64,000 bases of DNA from Hyphomonadaceae bacterium (GCA_028285145.1 JANQQC010000047.1:124001-188000); one strand, 5' to 3'; positions 34,194 to 43,371 are shown, counted from the first letter of the stretch. Notes: a model not told the origin generated them from the letters alone. Numbers and translations are program-made.

Positions 34194-35564
34194 TCAGGCC
34201 TCCATTCCCGCTGCGAGGCGCGCAAGCCGCGACACATCGTCGAGTGTTTCTAATTTGTCAGTAAGCTGAATAAGTCTGTTTTCGATATCTGCCTGCGTGT
34301 CACCAAACCCGAAAGCGCAGCATGAGCGGAATTTCTCGATATGGGCTTCCCGGCTCATGGGATCAGCCGGTGAACCGTAGAGCGCATCGATCTGTGCGGT
34401 GACGGTCCTGCCATCCTTAAGGGTGGCCGTCGCGATTTGCGGTGTGAAAGCGGCAGGGTCTGTCGTGCCATTGTCGAGGACCGTGATCCTTGCCCCGAGT
34501 GCGCGCGTGTCGTCGTCCTGAAGCGCAGCCTCGGAGAAATCGTCCAGCCGAACCCCGCCTTTAAGGAGCGTAACGGCACCCGAGTACTGGAAACAGAGCC
34601 GCGCATAATTGGCGGTCATGTCGTGGACAAGCGGTCGGCCAACGAGGCGATGGATCAAAGGCGGAGCGCTCAGTTCCAAGTGTTCGATCTCGCCGGCCGT
34701 TACGCCGTCGGCCAACAGCTTTTGTATCAGTACGATCCCGCCTTGCGCCGCCCGGCCTGTCGGAAAGGGCTTGTGGCTGACCTCGGCGATGCGCCAGGTC
34801 TTGCCGAGCTGTACCACAACAGGTGCAATATCGTAGGCTTCCTCGAACAGGGCAAAGTAGCCAAACGGGCCTTCCAGCGTGTCGTGCGGACCGGGCAGCC
34901 CCGTTTCGGCGAGATCGACGGCCATAATCGCGGCTCTGGCAGCATTGGCAATCTGGACCGGCAATGCGGGCTTGCCCTCGACATGCGCCTGCATCGTGCC
35001 GGAGCAGAAGGAGAGCGCGTAGCCCATGGCATCTTTCGTCTGGGTCTCATCAAAGCCACGCAGCCGGGACAGGCCAAGCGTTGCGCCAAAGAGCCCGGCA
35101 TTGGCAGGACGGAAGAAGCGGATCGGGCTTGTCACAGCCACACCGAGACCGGCAGCCATGTCGACACTGACCGCCATGGCCACAGCGAGGTCTTTCCCAC
35201 TGACATCTCCACGAATCTCACACTCGGCCATGAGAGCCGCGAGGATGGTCGCCAGCGGATGAACCACGGCGGGTTCATGAACGCAGTCAAACTCCTGTCC
35301 GTGGATCTGAAAGCCATTCACGAAGGCGGCCGTGGGAGCAGTCGCCTCAACGGCACCCGGTCCCCAAATGTGCGCGCCGCGCCCCTCGCCCCATTTGGCG
35401 CTCGCCGCGCGAATGTTTCGAGACAGTGGAGCTGCGGCACCGGCGATGCCGACCCCCAGCGTATCGAGGAGGAAGGTTTTTGCCGCAGAGACAGCCTCAG
35501 CCGGGAGATCCTCGAAGCGAACGCCAAGGCCATGTCGCGTGAAGGCATCAATCGCGTTGGTCAC
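34194..35564 (-). CDS. MmgE/PrpD family protein (second copy)
   Basis: The 456-residue member of the MmgE/PrpD family covers 2-methylcitrate dehydratase, cis-aconitate decarboxylase and iminodisuccinate epimerase relatives. Characteristic segments are LLDTLGVGIAGAAAPLSR, NGFQIHGQEFDCVHEPAVVHP, and KPFPTGRAAQGGI. It overlaps the upstream paralogue by 4 bp, and paired MmgE/PrpD genes often give one hetero-oligomeric activity. The reaction cannot be predicted; dehydration or decarboxylation of a tricarboxylate-like acid is typical. Confidence 0.92.
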   Translation of the reverse strand: MTNAIDAFTRHGLGVRFEDLPAEAVSAAKTFLLDTLGVGIAGAAAPLSRNIRAASAKWGEGRGAHIWGPGAVEATAPTAAFVNGFQIHGQEFDCVHEPAVVHPLATILAALMAECEIRGDVSGKDLAVAMAVSVDMAAGLGVAVTSPIRFFRPANAGLFGATLGLSRLRGFDETQTKDAMGYALSFCSGTMQAHVEGKPALPVQIANAARAAIMAVDLAETGLPGPHDTLEGPFGYFALFEEAYDIAPVVVQLGKTWRIAEVSHKPFPTGRAAQGGIVLIQKLLADGVTAGEIEHLELSAPPLIHRLVGRPLVHDMTANYARLCFQYSGAVTLLKGGVRLDDFSEAALQDDDTRALGARITVLDNGTTDPAAFTPQIATATLKDGRTVTAQIDALYGSPADPMSREAHIEKFRSCCAFGFGDTQADIENRLIQLTDKLETLDDVSRLARLAAGMEA

Positions 35565-36877
35565 GAGAGCGCACCTTTGAGGCTGCGGAACATGTCCCGG
35601 GCATCCATGACATCCGGATCCTCGGTTAGCGCCGACATCAGAGATTCGGTCTCGCTGTCGCTGAGCCCACCGGCCGCCATCAATGTTCGCGCTTTCATAT
35701 GAAGGTCATCGGAACTTAACGGGTTTTCGGGATCGCCAAGCGCGTCGGGGGCCGTAAAGGTCTCCGTTCTTCCATTTCGCTGAACTAAGACCGACGCGCC
35801 ATAGCGAGCCGGATAGGCGGACGCGAACGGCTCTCCAATCTCGACCGTCGTCCTCGCCCGGAGCGCTGTCAGGTCAGGGTCTACAATCGCACCCGGCTCG
35901 AAGTCGTCCAGAGTAGGTTCGCCCCGAGCGAGCGCCACAGCGACGGAATGCTGCAGGGAAAACTTAGCTTCGACAACGCCGGCTGGTTCGGCCCGGTCAC
36001 AAAAAGCGAGCGCGTCCGAATAGGTGGTGACTTTGATTGCCTCTATTTCGGATACCGGCATCTCACCGGCGAGCAGCGCTGCATCAATGGCCGCATGAGC
36101 GTGACGGCAAGCCGGCCAAGGTTTGAAGCTGACATCGTGGATCAGCCAGTCCGGGCCGTGATTGGCCAACACCTCCGCTGGATCAGCATCTGGGCACGTG
36201 GCGGCGAAGAAGCCCTGCTGACCTTCGAGAATGGTCAGCGGCCCAAGAAATCCACGCGAAGCCAGACGAGTGGCATCCACACCAGCTCTTGCTGCGTTCC
36301 CGGTATGAAGCTGCTTGCCCATGGAGTCCGGCTCGTGCCGCGTCTGCCATACGCCAGCCGCCTGACTGGTCGCCAGTGCAAGTGCGTGCGCCGTTTGCTC
36401 GGTGTTCAGCCCCATCAGCGACGCCCCGGCCGCCGCCGCGCCAATCGGACCGCACGTCCCCGTATTGTGCCAGAAGGCGTAATGCGACGGTCCGACGGCA
36501 CGACCGAGACGGATGACAGCCTCATACCCACGGACAACGGCATTGAGAATATCGGTACGCGAGGACAGTAGCACGTCGCCCAAGGCCAGCGCGGCAGGGA
36601 TGACCGATGGGCCGGGATGAAGGATGGCGCGCTTATCGACATCATCCATCTCCAGAATGTTGCCAAGCATCCCCCAGGCGAACGCCGTTGCCGCTGGCCC
36701 GTCCCCCCGGCTTTCAAGGGCGATCTTTCCGGCAGGCTCGTTCCGGCCCGCTATCGCGCAGCCTGCCCAGTCGAGCAGGTGCATGCTCGCCCGGCGGCGG
36801 TCTTCAACCGATACCGGGCCCGCTAGCTTCACGGCCAGCTGTTCCACAAGGGCGACATTCGAACTTTGTCCGGACAT
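35561..36877 (-). CDS. MmgE/PrpD family protein (first copy)
   Basis: Started at ATG 36877 (MSGQSSN) the product is 438 aa; 36886 is an equally possible start. Family segments are LLDWAGCAIAGRNEPAG, AWGMLGNILEMDDVDKRAILHPGPSVIPAALA and SFKPWPACRHAHAAIDAAL. It heads the reverse run of two MmgE/PrpD genes, CoA ligase and amidase. Its 5' end overlaps a TGTCCGGACA palindrome, and an inverted repeat lies in the 62-bp divergent gap to the CoA-transferase gene. Confidence 0.92.
   Translation of the reverse strand: MSGQSSNVALVEQLAVKLAGPVSVEDRRRASMHLLDWAGCAIAGRNEPAGKIALESRGDGPAATAFAWGMLGNILEMDDVDKRAILHPGPSVIPAALALGDVLLSSRTDILNAVVRGYEAVIRLGRAVGPSHYAFWHNTGTCGPIGAAAAGASLMGLNTEQTAHALALATSQAAGVWQTRHEPDSMGKQLHTGNAARAGVDATRLASRGFLGPLTILEGQQGFFAATCPDADPAEVLANHGPDWLIHDVSFKPWPACRHAHAAIDAALLAGEMPVSEIEAIKVTTYSDALAFCDRAEPAGVVEAKFSLQHSVAVALARGEPTLDDFEPGAIVDPDLTALRARTTVEIGEPFASAYPARYGASVLVQRNGRTETFTAPDALGDPENPLSSDDLHMKARTLMAAGGLSDSETESLMSALTEDPDVMDARDMFRSLKGALS
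36867..36876. promoter_or_regulatory. TGTCCGGACA palindrome at the mmgE start
   Basis: This perfect 10-bp palindrome overlaps the MmgE start codon at 36877. Its core is identical to the centre of the 18-bp palindrome at 44202-44219 before the citE-like gene. The sequence also encodes MSGQ, so part of the match may be coding chance. Confidence 0.35.
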
Positions 36878-36891
36878 ATTCTTCATGTACA

Positions 36892-36917
36892 GCGACTTTC
36901 CGAGATGCGAAAGTCGC
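36892..36917. promoter_or_regulatory. Inverted repeat in the divergent mmgE/CoA-transferase promoter
   Basis: GCGACTTTC and GAAAGTCGC form a perfect 9-bp inverted repeat with an 8-nt spacer in the 62-bp gap between divergent starts. This is an operator-like position for the nearby HutC-type regulator encoded at 38190-38900. Confidence 0.5.
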
Positions 36918-36939
36918 AACTCGGCTGGGAGGACACTTT

Positions 36940-38193
36940 TTGACGCGCCCCGTTTTGCTAGATGCCCTCACCCGATTTCGCGGCAGCCTGCCGGATAAAG
37001 CGCGCGTTTATGTTGGCGGGTGTTCCGGGGAGCCTCTCAGCGCGGCCGAGGCAATGGCAGGTGACCCATCGCTGGCGGAGGGCATCACCTTTGCGGGAGT
37101 CTGGATTCCAGGTGTGAACCGAACGGACTGGTCCGCTCTCAGCGAGACATCCACCGCCGAGAGCATTTTCATTTCCGCTGATCTCCGCGCCGGCTTTGAG
37201 GCCGGCCGTGTGCGCTTCCTGCCCCTTCCCTACACTCAGGCCTGGCCATGGCTGGAGACAGCGGCCATCGACGGAGCGATTATCGGGACCTCGCCACCGG
37301 ACGCAAATGACCGTGTCAGCCTTGGCGTGTCGCCGGATTTCGCGGATGCGGTGATCGCACGGCCTGACGTCCTCAAACTGGCCATCATCAATCCGTCGAT
37401 GCCGGCTCCGCCAAACGCGCCGACCTATCCGCAGGACGTGTTCGATCTTGTGGTTGAGCAGGATACACCACTGCCAGAGATGGTGCCGGTAGAGCTGCCG
37501 CCCACCTTTGCAGCCATTGCCGGGAACATCGCGTCTCTTATTGAGGATGGCGACACGCTGCAGTTCGGCCTCGGCAATGTGCAGCAGGCGACGCTCGGCG
37601 CGCTGACCGGGCATCGCGACTTGTCGGTGCACTCAGGCATGATCTCCAATCCGCTGATGCCGCTTCTCGAGGATGGCGTGGTGGAGAAGGTCACAGCCGG
37701 TGTCGCGATCGGTACACGCGAGCTCTACGATTATTGCATCAATAATCCGCGTCTCTCCTTCAACCCAGTCTCGCACACGCACGCACTGTCGACGCTGGCC
37801 GCCATCCCGAACTTCAAGGCCATCAACTCCATTATTGAGGTGGACCTCTTCGGTCAGGCAAATGCCGAATTCATCAATGGCAAGCAGGTCTCCGGGACGG
37901 GCGGGCTTGTCGATTTTCTTCGCGGGGCAGGTGTTTCAGAGGGTGGCCGCGCGATCACCGCCCTCGCCTCCACCGCACGTTGCGGCACGATCAGCCGGAT
38001 CGTGCCACGGCTGGCCAAGAATGCCACATCGATTGCGCGGGCCGATATTGGGACAGTCGTTACGGAGCATGGCGTGGCCGACCTGCGCGGACTGGACATC
38101 GATGCGCGGGCGCAAGCCCTGATAGAGGTCGCCGACCCGGCATTTAAAGGTAGTCTTACGAATGAATGGGACGCGATCAGGAGCGCCATGTGA
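36940..38193 (+). CDS. Acetyl-CoA hydrolase/CoA-transferase family protein
   Basis: The 417-residue product starts at TTG 36940, behind GGGAGGAC, and fits the length of 4-hydroxybutyrate CoA-transferase-like proteins. The long frame before it is antisense to the MmgE gene and not real. Family segments are FGLGNVQQATLGAL, SIIEVDLFGQANAEFINGKQ with the catalytic Glu, and VVTEHGVADLRGL. It would move CoA from acetyl- or succinyl-CoA to an acid. It overlaps the following GntR gene by 4 bp (GTGA), showing coupling. Confidence 0.88.
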   Translation: MTRPVLLDALTRFRGSLPDKARVYVGGCSGEPLSAAEAMAGDPSLAEGITFAGVWIPGVNRTDWSALSETSTAESIFISADLRAGFEAGRVRFLPLPYTQAWPWLETAAIDGAIIGTSPPDANDRVSLGVSPDFADAVIARPDVLKLAIINPSMPAPPNAPTYPQDVFDLVVEQDTPLPEMVPVELPPTFAAIAGNIASLIEDGDTLQFGLGNVQQATLGALTGHRDLSVHSGMISNPLMPLLEDGVVEKVTAGVAIGTRELYDYCINNPRLSFNPVSHTHALSTLAAIPNFKAINSIIEVDLFGQANAEFINGKQVSGTGGLVDFLRGAGVSEGGRAITALASTARCGTISRIVPRLAKNATSIARADIGTVVTEHGVADLRGLDIDARAQALIEVADPAFKGSLTNEWDAIRSAM

Positions 38194-38900
38194 ACGCCTC
38201 ACCTCCAAGATACCGCCAACTCGCGGACCTGCTGCGCGCGGATATCTCCAGCGGGAAGCTGAAGCCCGGCGACCAGTTGCCGACGGAAATGGAAATCTGC
38301 GCATCCCATTCGGTGTCTCGGTACACCGCACGCGAGGCACTCCGGCTGCTATCGGAAGACAGGCTTATTGAGCGCCGGCGTGGCGCCGGAACGGTGGTCG
38401 CCGATACGCCGGCCCCGGCTTTCGCCCAGCCAATCGGCGATTTCGACGCCATCCTGCAATATGCAAGAGACGCGATCTTCGCTCTCGAGGATAGCGGCAA
38501 AGCGGATGATGAAGCGCTGGCCGCGCTCGGGCTGACGGGAGATTATATCCGTTTCTCTGGCCTGCGCCGCGTTGAGGATCAGCCTCCACTGGCGGTGACG
38601 ACAATCTACACGATTGCAGCTCATGCCCCCCACCCGGCAATCGTTGCGACGCTTGAAGAGTCGGTCTCAGAATGGATCGAACGGGAGCACTCCGTCCCGG
38701 TGGAGCGGGTGGTTCAGCGCATGGAGGCCGTGGCCCTGGAGGCGGCATCGGCAAAGAAGCTTGGTGTCAAAACCGGTACGCCCGCGCTTCGCACGATCCG
38801 GCGATATCGGGATGCATCGGGCCGTGTCATCCTGCTGTCTGAAAGCCTGCACCCTGCCGGTCGATTTGCCTATGAGATGCGGCTGGAGCGCAAGCGCTAG
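38190..38900 (+). CDS. GntR-family transcriptional regulator (HutC/UTRA type), second
   Basis: The 236-residue regulator starts at GTG 38190, inside the previous stop codon, with AGGAG seven bases ahead. The winged helix (RYRQLADLLRADISSG, SVSRYTAREALRLLSED, RRRGAGTVVA) is followed by a UTRA domain (LRTIRRYRDASGRVILLSES, FAYEMRL). It is co-transcribed with the CoA transferase and overlaps the convergent 38897-39334 gene by 4 bp. Probable targets are its own operon and the divergent MmgE operon. Confidence 0.94.
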   Translation: MNASPPRYRQLADLLRADISSGKLKPGDQLPTEMEICASHSVSRYTAREALRLLSEDRLIERRRGAGTVVADTPAPAFAQPIGDFDAILQYARDAIFALEDSGKADDEALAALGLTGDYIRFSGLRRVEDQPPLAVTTIYTIAAHAPHPAIVATLEESVSEWIEREHSVPVERVVQRMEAVALEAASAKKLGVKTGTPALRTIRRYRDASGRVILLSESLHPAGRFAYEMRLERKR

Positions 38901-39334
38901 GACACTCGCGCCTCATCGCAGAGCGTGCGGCGGTAAAGCGCGCCATCCTTGAACCAGTGCCATGTGCGCGCGCGGCGCTCACCGCCTCTCGCCATGATAA
39001 TGGCTTCTACGAAGTGCGCGCCAGGCTCGTCCTTGCGTTCAAGGTTGAGCAGCACGACACCGTCCTGTGTTTCCCAGCTCTTGCCAACAAAGGTCGGGGT
39101 GTCGAACCAGACGTGATCTTCCTTCGCGATGCCGTCAAAGGTGGCGCGGTGAACCTCACCGGTCTCGCCAGTCAGCTCAATCGACTGCCGGTAGAACACA
39201 TCGCCCTCTTCAGGAAACTCGCAAATCACACGGGAGCGGATCAGCTCTTCCTGTTCTGCATTAGCATTGAAGTGCCGGTACGTGCCTTCCCAGATCCCTT
39301 CATGCGCGCGATGGGCTGGATAGTCCGGGGTCAT
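38897..39334 (-). CDS. Hypothetical protein, lipocalin-like (DUF3598-type)
   Basis: The 145-residue product is a predicted beta-rich cytoplasmic protein with HEGIWEGTYRHFN, ICEFPEEGDVFYRQSIEL, FDGIAKEDHVWFDTP and RARTWHWFKDGALYRRTLC. The pattern of short strands with G-W-G resembles lipocalin-type DUF3598 ligand-binding proteins, but I cannot assign the family with certainty. It overlaps the first CaiB-type gene by 4 bp and is the last gene of the reverse run that begins at citE. Confidence 0.7.
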   Translation of the reverse strand: MTPDYPAHRAHEGIWEGTYRHFNANAEQEELIRSRVICEFPEEGDVFYRQSIELTGETGEVHRATFDGIAKEDHVWFDTPTFVGKSWETQDGVVLLNLERKDEPGAHFVEAIIMARGGERRARTWHWFKDGALYRRTLCDEARVS

Positions 39335-40500
39335 ATGACATTCCTCTTCACAAGATCCTCGATCTGCTCAGGCTCCAGTCCGGCCTCTTCGGCGATGGAC
39401 GCACTGTCTTCGCCAAATGCTGGCACGCGCGGATTGGGCTGAGGCGGCTCATTCTGGAAACGAATGGGCGGCCCGATATGGCGGTTGCCGGCCTCATCCT
39501 CGAAGACCATGCCGCGTTCCGCCGTAAACGGATCATCGAAGGCATCTTTCAAGCTGCGCACCCATGACCAGCAGCAGTCGACCTCGCCGAGGAATGACTT
39601 CCAATCTTCCAGTGTGCGCGTTGCGAAGACCTCCCGGAAGAAGTCTCGCAGCGGTCCCTGCTCCGGGCCGGGCTCGATCCGCGCGAGATCGAGCAAGTCA
39701 GGCCGGTCGAGTGCGTTGAGAAGGTTGGATGCAAACTTCACTTCGGAGCCACCGATAATGATGAAGCCGCCATCGGAGGTTTCGTAGATATTGTTCATGC
39801 CGGCACCGCCAAAGCTGCGCATGGTTTTCGGTTCGGGGTGGGCATCGGCACCGAAGACGGGGCCAGTGACATTCGGTGTCCAGGAGATCGCCGAGTCGTA
39901 CATGGCGATATCGAGATAATCGCCCACGCCCGTCTGCTCGCGCCGGTACAGCGCCATGAGAATACCCGACAACGCCATCAGGGAGGCAGTGATGTCCGCG
40001 ACAGGCATATTGGGGAGCGCAGGCTTGCCATCCTCCAGCCCGCGATTGAGATCGACAAGGCCCGCCAGACCCTGAATGGCAAGATCATGTGCCGGCTTCT
40101 GCGCCAGGGACGAGTCCTGCCCGAAGGCGGAAATCGAGCAGTAAATAATCTTCGGATTAAGCGCGGCGATGGTGTCGTAGTCGACGCCCAGACGTTTCAC
40201 GACGCCGGGGCGGAAAGCCTCCACGACGATGTCAGCTTCCTTGGCGAGGCGGTGAAACAGGGCGCGCCCGTCTTCATCCTTGAGGTTGAGCTTCAGGCTG
40301 CGCTTGCCGCGCGAGACGTTACGCGCCCAAACACTGACACCGTCTTCTGTCTTCAGGCCGATCTCGCGCGTCGGCTCCCCCACCCCGTTGGCAGGTTCGA
40401 CCATGATCACGTCTGCTCCGTGATCGGCCATCATCATGGTCATGTGCGGGCCCGGCAGGAAGGCCGACAGATCAAGGACCTTCACACCGCTCAGCTTCAT
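39331..40500 (-). CDS. Class III CoA-transferase (CaiB/BaiF family), second
   Basis: The 389-residue enzyme has the family start VKVLDLSAFLPGPHMTMMMADHGADVIMVE and the catalytic Asp in DIAMYDSAISW. These enzymes exchange CoA between free acids and donor thioesters such as succinyl-CoA. It overlaps the upstream CaiB gene by 4 bp; two adjacent copies may form a hetero-oligomer or act on different acids. It belongs to the reverse CoA module shared with the acyl-CoA dehydrogenase, MaoC and CitE genes. Confidence 0.94.
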   Translation of the reverse strand: MKLSGVKVLDLSAFLPGPHMTMMMADHGADVIMVEPANGVGEPTREIGLKTEDGVSVWARNVSRGKRSLKLNLKDEDGRALFHRLAKEADIVVEAFRPGVVKRLGVDYDTIAALNPKIIYCSISAFGQDSSLAQKPAHDLAIQGLAGLVDLNRGLEDGKPALPNMPVADITASLMALSGILMALYRREQTGVGDYLDIAMYDSAISWTPNVTGPVFGADAHPEPKTMRSFGGAGMNNIYETSDGGFIIIGGSEVKFASNLLNALDRPDLLDLARIEPGPEQGPLRDFFREVFATRTLEDWKSFLGEVDCCWSWVRSLKDAFDDPFTAERGMVFEDEAGNRHIGPPIRFQNEPPQPNPRVPAFGEDSASIAEEAGLEPEQIEDLVKRNVI

Positions 40501-41639
40501 TTCAGCAACTCTTCTGTGTGTTCGCCAAGTTTTGGGGCGCGCGTATTAGCCGGGCGCTGTCCATTGACGCGGAAGGGCGAGGCCAGCGTGCGCAGGCCAT
40601 TGGGAGTCTCTGGGTGGTCGACCGTTTCGATCATGTCCACGGCCTCCACATATGGGTTGTCGAGCGCCTGCGCGATATCCAGCACAGGGGCGAAGGGAGC
40701 CTTGCCGCCAAGCCGCTCCATCCAGTTCGCCGTGGTGTCTTTCATCATCACCGCATCAACAGCGTCTGTCAGAGCGTCGAGATTTTTCCGGCGCGCGGCC
40801 GTATCCCTGAAGCGCTCATCTTCGGCAAGATCGGCCGCTCCGCTGACCTCGCACCAGATGGTCCAGAATTTCGGCGTCTGGCACATCAACAGGCCCCAGC
40901 CGTCCTGCGTGCGCACAAGCTGCGAAGGCGCGATGGAAGGGTGCGCACCACGCTTCAGACGGCCGGTCACATGCGCCTGATTCAAGTACCAGGTCGCCGG
41001 ATAGGACAGCTGGTGCAGCGCGGTATCAAAGAGCGAGACGTCCACATCGCACCCCTCCCCGGTTTTCTGAGCGCTCAACACGCCTGCCAGTAGAGCTGTG
41101 GCCAGATGGGAGCCTGTGTGGAAATCCACCATGGACAGGCCGAAGCGGACAGGCGGGCCGTCGGGTTCCCCCGTCATCGTCATGAAACCCGCCTCGGCTT
41201 GCATAAGATAGTCGTAGCCCGGCCAGGCGGCACGCTCATTGTCACGACCATAAGCCGACAGGTGCGCGCAGACGATCTTAGGATTAACCGCCTTGAGCGC
41301 GTCGAACGTGATCCCCAACTTGGCCTGCTGGTCTCCACGCAGATTGTTCGCGACCGCATCCGCCGTCTTCACTAAAGCCTCAAAACCGCTCCGGCCATCA
41401 TCGGACTTCAAGTCCAGAGCGATCGACTTCTTGCCTTTCGAGAAGGTCTGGAAGAACTCGGAATCCCCGTCTCCCAGCATATACGGCCCGACCGACCGGG
41501 AGACATCACCGCCACGCTGGGCGTCCTCAATCTTGATGACCTCAGCGCCAAGATCAGAGAGAAGCTGCGTACCGTATGGCCCGGCCCCGTACTGCTCGAC
41601 CGAGAGAATCCGCAGGCCGGAGAGAAGCGGCTGGTTCAC
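40497..41639 (-). CDS. Class III CoA-transferase (CaiB/BaiF family), first
   Basis: The 380-residue enzyme has SGLRILSVEQYGAGPYGTQLLSDLGAEVIKIE at the start and the catalytic Asp in VSLFDTALHQL. Relatives include itaconate, mesaconate and citramalate CoA-transferases. It overlaps the acyl-CoA dehydrogenase stop by 4 bp. Given a MaoC and a CitE encoded nearby, activation of a C5 branched dicarboxylate is a reasonable hypothesis. Confidence 0.94.
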   Translation of the reverse strand: MNQPLLSGLRILSVEQYGAGPYGTQLLSDLGAEVIKIEDAQRGGDVSRSVGPYMLGDGDSEFFQTFSKGKKSIALDLKSDDGRSGFEALVKTADAVANNLRGDQQAKLGITFDALKAVNPKIVCAHLSAYGRDNERAAWPGYDYLMQAEAGFMTMTGEPDGPPVRFGLSMVDFHTGSHLATALLAGVLSAQKTGEGCDVDVSLFDTALHQLSYPATWYLNQAHVTGRLKRGAHPSIAPSQLVRTQDGWGLLMCQTPKFWTIWCEVSGAADLAEDERFRDTAARRKNLDALTDAVDAVMMKDTTANWMERLGGKAPFAPVLDIAQALDNPYVEAVDMIETVDHPETPNGLRTLASPFRVNGQRPANTRAPKLGEHTEELLK

Positions 41640-42829
41640 ACCGGATTCCGTTTCACAAGCTGCTTGGCAATGATGATACGCTGCATCTCATTCGTGCCCT
41701 CGCCGATACACATCAGCGGCGCATCGCGGTACAGGCGCTCAATCGGATACTCTTTCGAATAACCGTAGCCTCCATGGATACGCATGGCCTCGGTGGCCAC
41801 TTCAACGGCGGTTTCAGACGCGAAATACTTCGCCATGCCGGCTTCCATGTCGATCCGCTGTCCGGTGTCGTAGGCACGGGCGGCGTCTTCAACCAGCAGT
41901 TCCGCCGCGCGGGTCTTCGCACCCATCTCGCCGAGCTTCAGCTGGATCGCCTGATGCTCGCAGATCGGCTTGCCCATCGTATGTCGTGTCTGGCTGTAAG
42001 CCACCGACTCTCGCAACGCGCGGCGGGCGATTCCAACCGACCGCGCGGCGATGTTGATGCGTCCGATCTCAAGGCCACCCGTCGCCATGAAGAAGCCTTT
42101 GCCCTCTTCTCCGCCGACAAGACAGAGCTCAGCATCGCACTCATAGCCGTCATAGATCAGCTCGCCGCTGTCGATGCCCTTATAGCCGAGCTTCTCCAGC
42201 TTATTGCCATTCTTAACGCCCGGCAGATCCTTGCCATCGGAGTCCTTTGTCTGCGTGATGAGGATCGACATGCCCTTATAGCGCGGTTCGGCGGAGGGGT
42301 CGGTTTTCACCAGCAAGGCGACGCAGGACCCTTCAATGGCGTTCGATATCCAGGTCTTCGCGCCTTCGACAATGTACTTGTCTCCCTGAAGGGTCGCCTT
42401 TGTCGTCAGGGCCTGCAGATCGGTTCCGGCATTTGGCTCCGTCAGCGCCAAGCCGCCACGAATCTCGCCAGTCGCGAACTTCGGGAGCCAGTGTTCTTTC
42501 TGCTTGTCCGTGCCGAAGCGCTGGACGATCTGCGCCATCATCAGGTGGGAGTTGAAGATGCCGGTCAGGCTCATCCACTCTTCGGCGATCCGCGTCACGA
42601 TCCTGGCATAGGTCGATGCTGACAGCCCAAGACCGCCATACTCGGGATCAATGAGTGCGCCGAACAGGCCGAGTTCTTTCATATCCTCGACGAGATCGGT
42701 CGGATACTCGTCATCATGCTCGAGTTGCATGGCGACCGGTTTCACCTTCTGCTCCAGCCATTTCTCAATGGCGTCAAGCATCATGCGCTCTTCTTCGGCG
42801 GCCTCGTCCATATGTTGGGTATCTGCCAT
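41636..42829 (-). CDS. Acyl-CoA dehydrogenase (FadE19-like context)
   Basis: The 397-residue flavoenzyme has LTEPNAGTDLQALTTKAT, a YGYSKEYPIERLYRDAP segment and the catalytic Glu in GEGTNEMQR, so unlike the enzyme at 22737 it has the canonical base. The gene order acyl-CoA dehydrogenase, MaoC hydratase, CitE lyase resembles the Mycobacterium tuberculosis Rv2500c-Rv2499c-Rv2498c block. A short or branched acyl-CoA is likely. It starts 10 bp before the MaoC gene end. Confidence 0.94.
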   Translation of the reverse strand: MADTQHMDEAAEEERMMLDAIEKWLEQKVKPVAMQLEHDDEYPTDLVEDMKELGLFGALIDPEYGGLGLSASTYARIVTRIAEEWMSLTGIFNSHLMMAQIVQRFGTDKQKEHWLPKFATGEIRGGLALTEPNAGTDLQALTTKATLQGDKYIVEGAKTWISNAIEGSCVALLVKTDPSAEPRYKGMSILITQTKDSDGKDLPGVKNGNKLEKLGYKGIDSGELIYDGYECDAELCLVGGEEGKGFFMATGGLEIGRINIAARSVGIARRALRESVAYSQTRHTMGKPICEHQAIQLKLGEMGAKTRAAELLVEDAARAYDTGQRIDMEAGMAKYFASETAVEVATEAMRIHGGYGYSKEYPIERLYRDAPLMCIGEGTNEMQRIIIAKQLVKRNPV

Positions 42830-42839
42830 GAGGGGCTCC

Positions 42840-43361
42840 CTAATAGGTGTCGATCTTGTCTTCGACAGCGCTTCCGCGCGCCGGGATCAACATGTTGCGC
42901 TTGAACGTGCACACCATGGTGCCGTCCTGATTGTATCCGCGGGTCACAATGGTCACGATGCCCTGCCCCGGTCGGCTCTTGCTCTCGCGCTTTCCGAGCA
43001 CTTCGCTTTCGCCATAGAGCGTATCGCCGGCAAAGACAGGCGCGGTGAACTTCACTTCGTCCATGCCGAGATTGGCAATCGCCTTCTGGGAACAGTCGGT
43101 GACGCTCATCCCGATGAGCAGCGCGAGCGTGTAGGGGCTGACAACAAGGTTCTTCTTGAACTCGGAGGCCGCCGCGAACTCGGAGTCGAAGTGCATCGGA
43201 TGTGTGTTCAGCGTCAGCAGCGTGAAGCTGTGATTGTCGTACTCGGTGACCGTCTTGCCCGGGCGATGCTCATAGATATCGCCTTCCTTGAAGTCTTCGA
43301 AGTATCGTCCGAAAGTCTCCCGGTATCGGTTCGGGCCGACCTCTTTCCAGTTCTGAACCAT
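42840..43361 (-). CDS. MaoC-family hydratase (itaconyl/mesaconyl-CoA hydratase-like)
   Basis: The 173-residue hot-dog-fold hydratase shows TVTEYDNHSFTLLTLNTHPMHFDSEFA, with the Asp and His of the R-hydratase active site, and FTAPVFAGDTLYGES. Members adjacent to CitE genes hydrate itaconyl-CoA or mesaconyl-CoA to citramalyl-CoA. Its stop is 10 bp before the acyl-CoA dehydrogenase start and it begins 10 bp after citE. Confidence 0.9.
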   Translation of the reverse strand: MVQNWKEVGPNRYRETFGRYFEDFKEGDIYEHRPGKTVTEYDNHSFTLLTLNTHPMHFDSEFAAASEFKKNLVVSPYTLALLIGMSVTDCSQKAIANLGMDEVKFTAPVFAGDTLYGESEVLGKRESKSRPGQGIVTIVTRGYNQDGTMVCTFKRNMLIPARGSAVEDKIDTY

Positions 43362-43371
43362 GTATTGTCTC

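Noticed and set aside
34437-35702. Long forward open frame (421 codons) opposite the MmgE/PrpD gene
   Set aside because: It is antisense to a clearly conserved gene, has no recognisable domain, and is explained by high GC at third positions of the true gene.
36607-36939. N-terminal extension of the CoA-transferase frame up to ATG 36607
   Set aside because: It would run antisense through the start of the MmgE gene; a TTG with a good ribosome-binding site at 36940 gives the normal family length.
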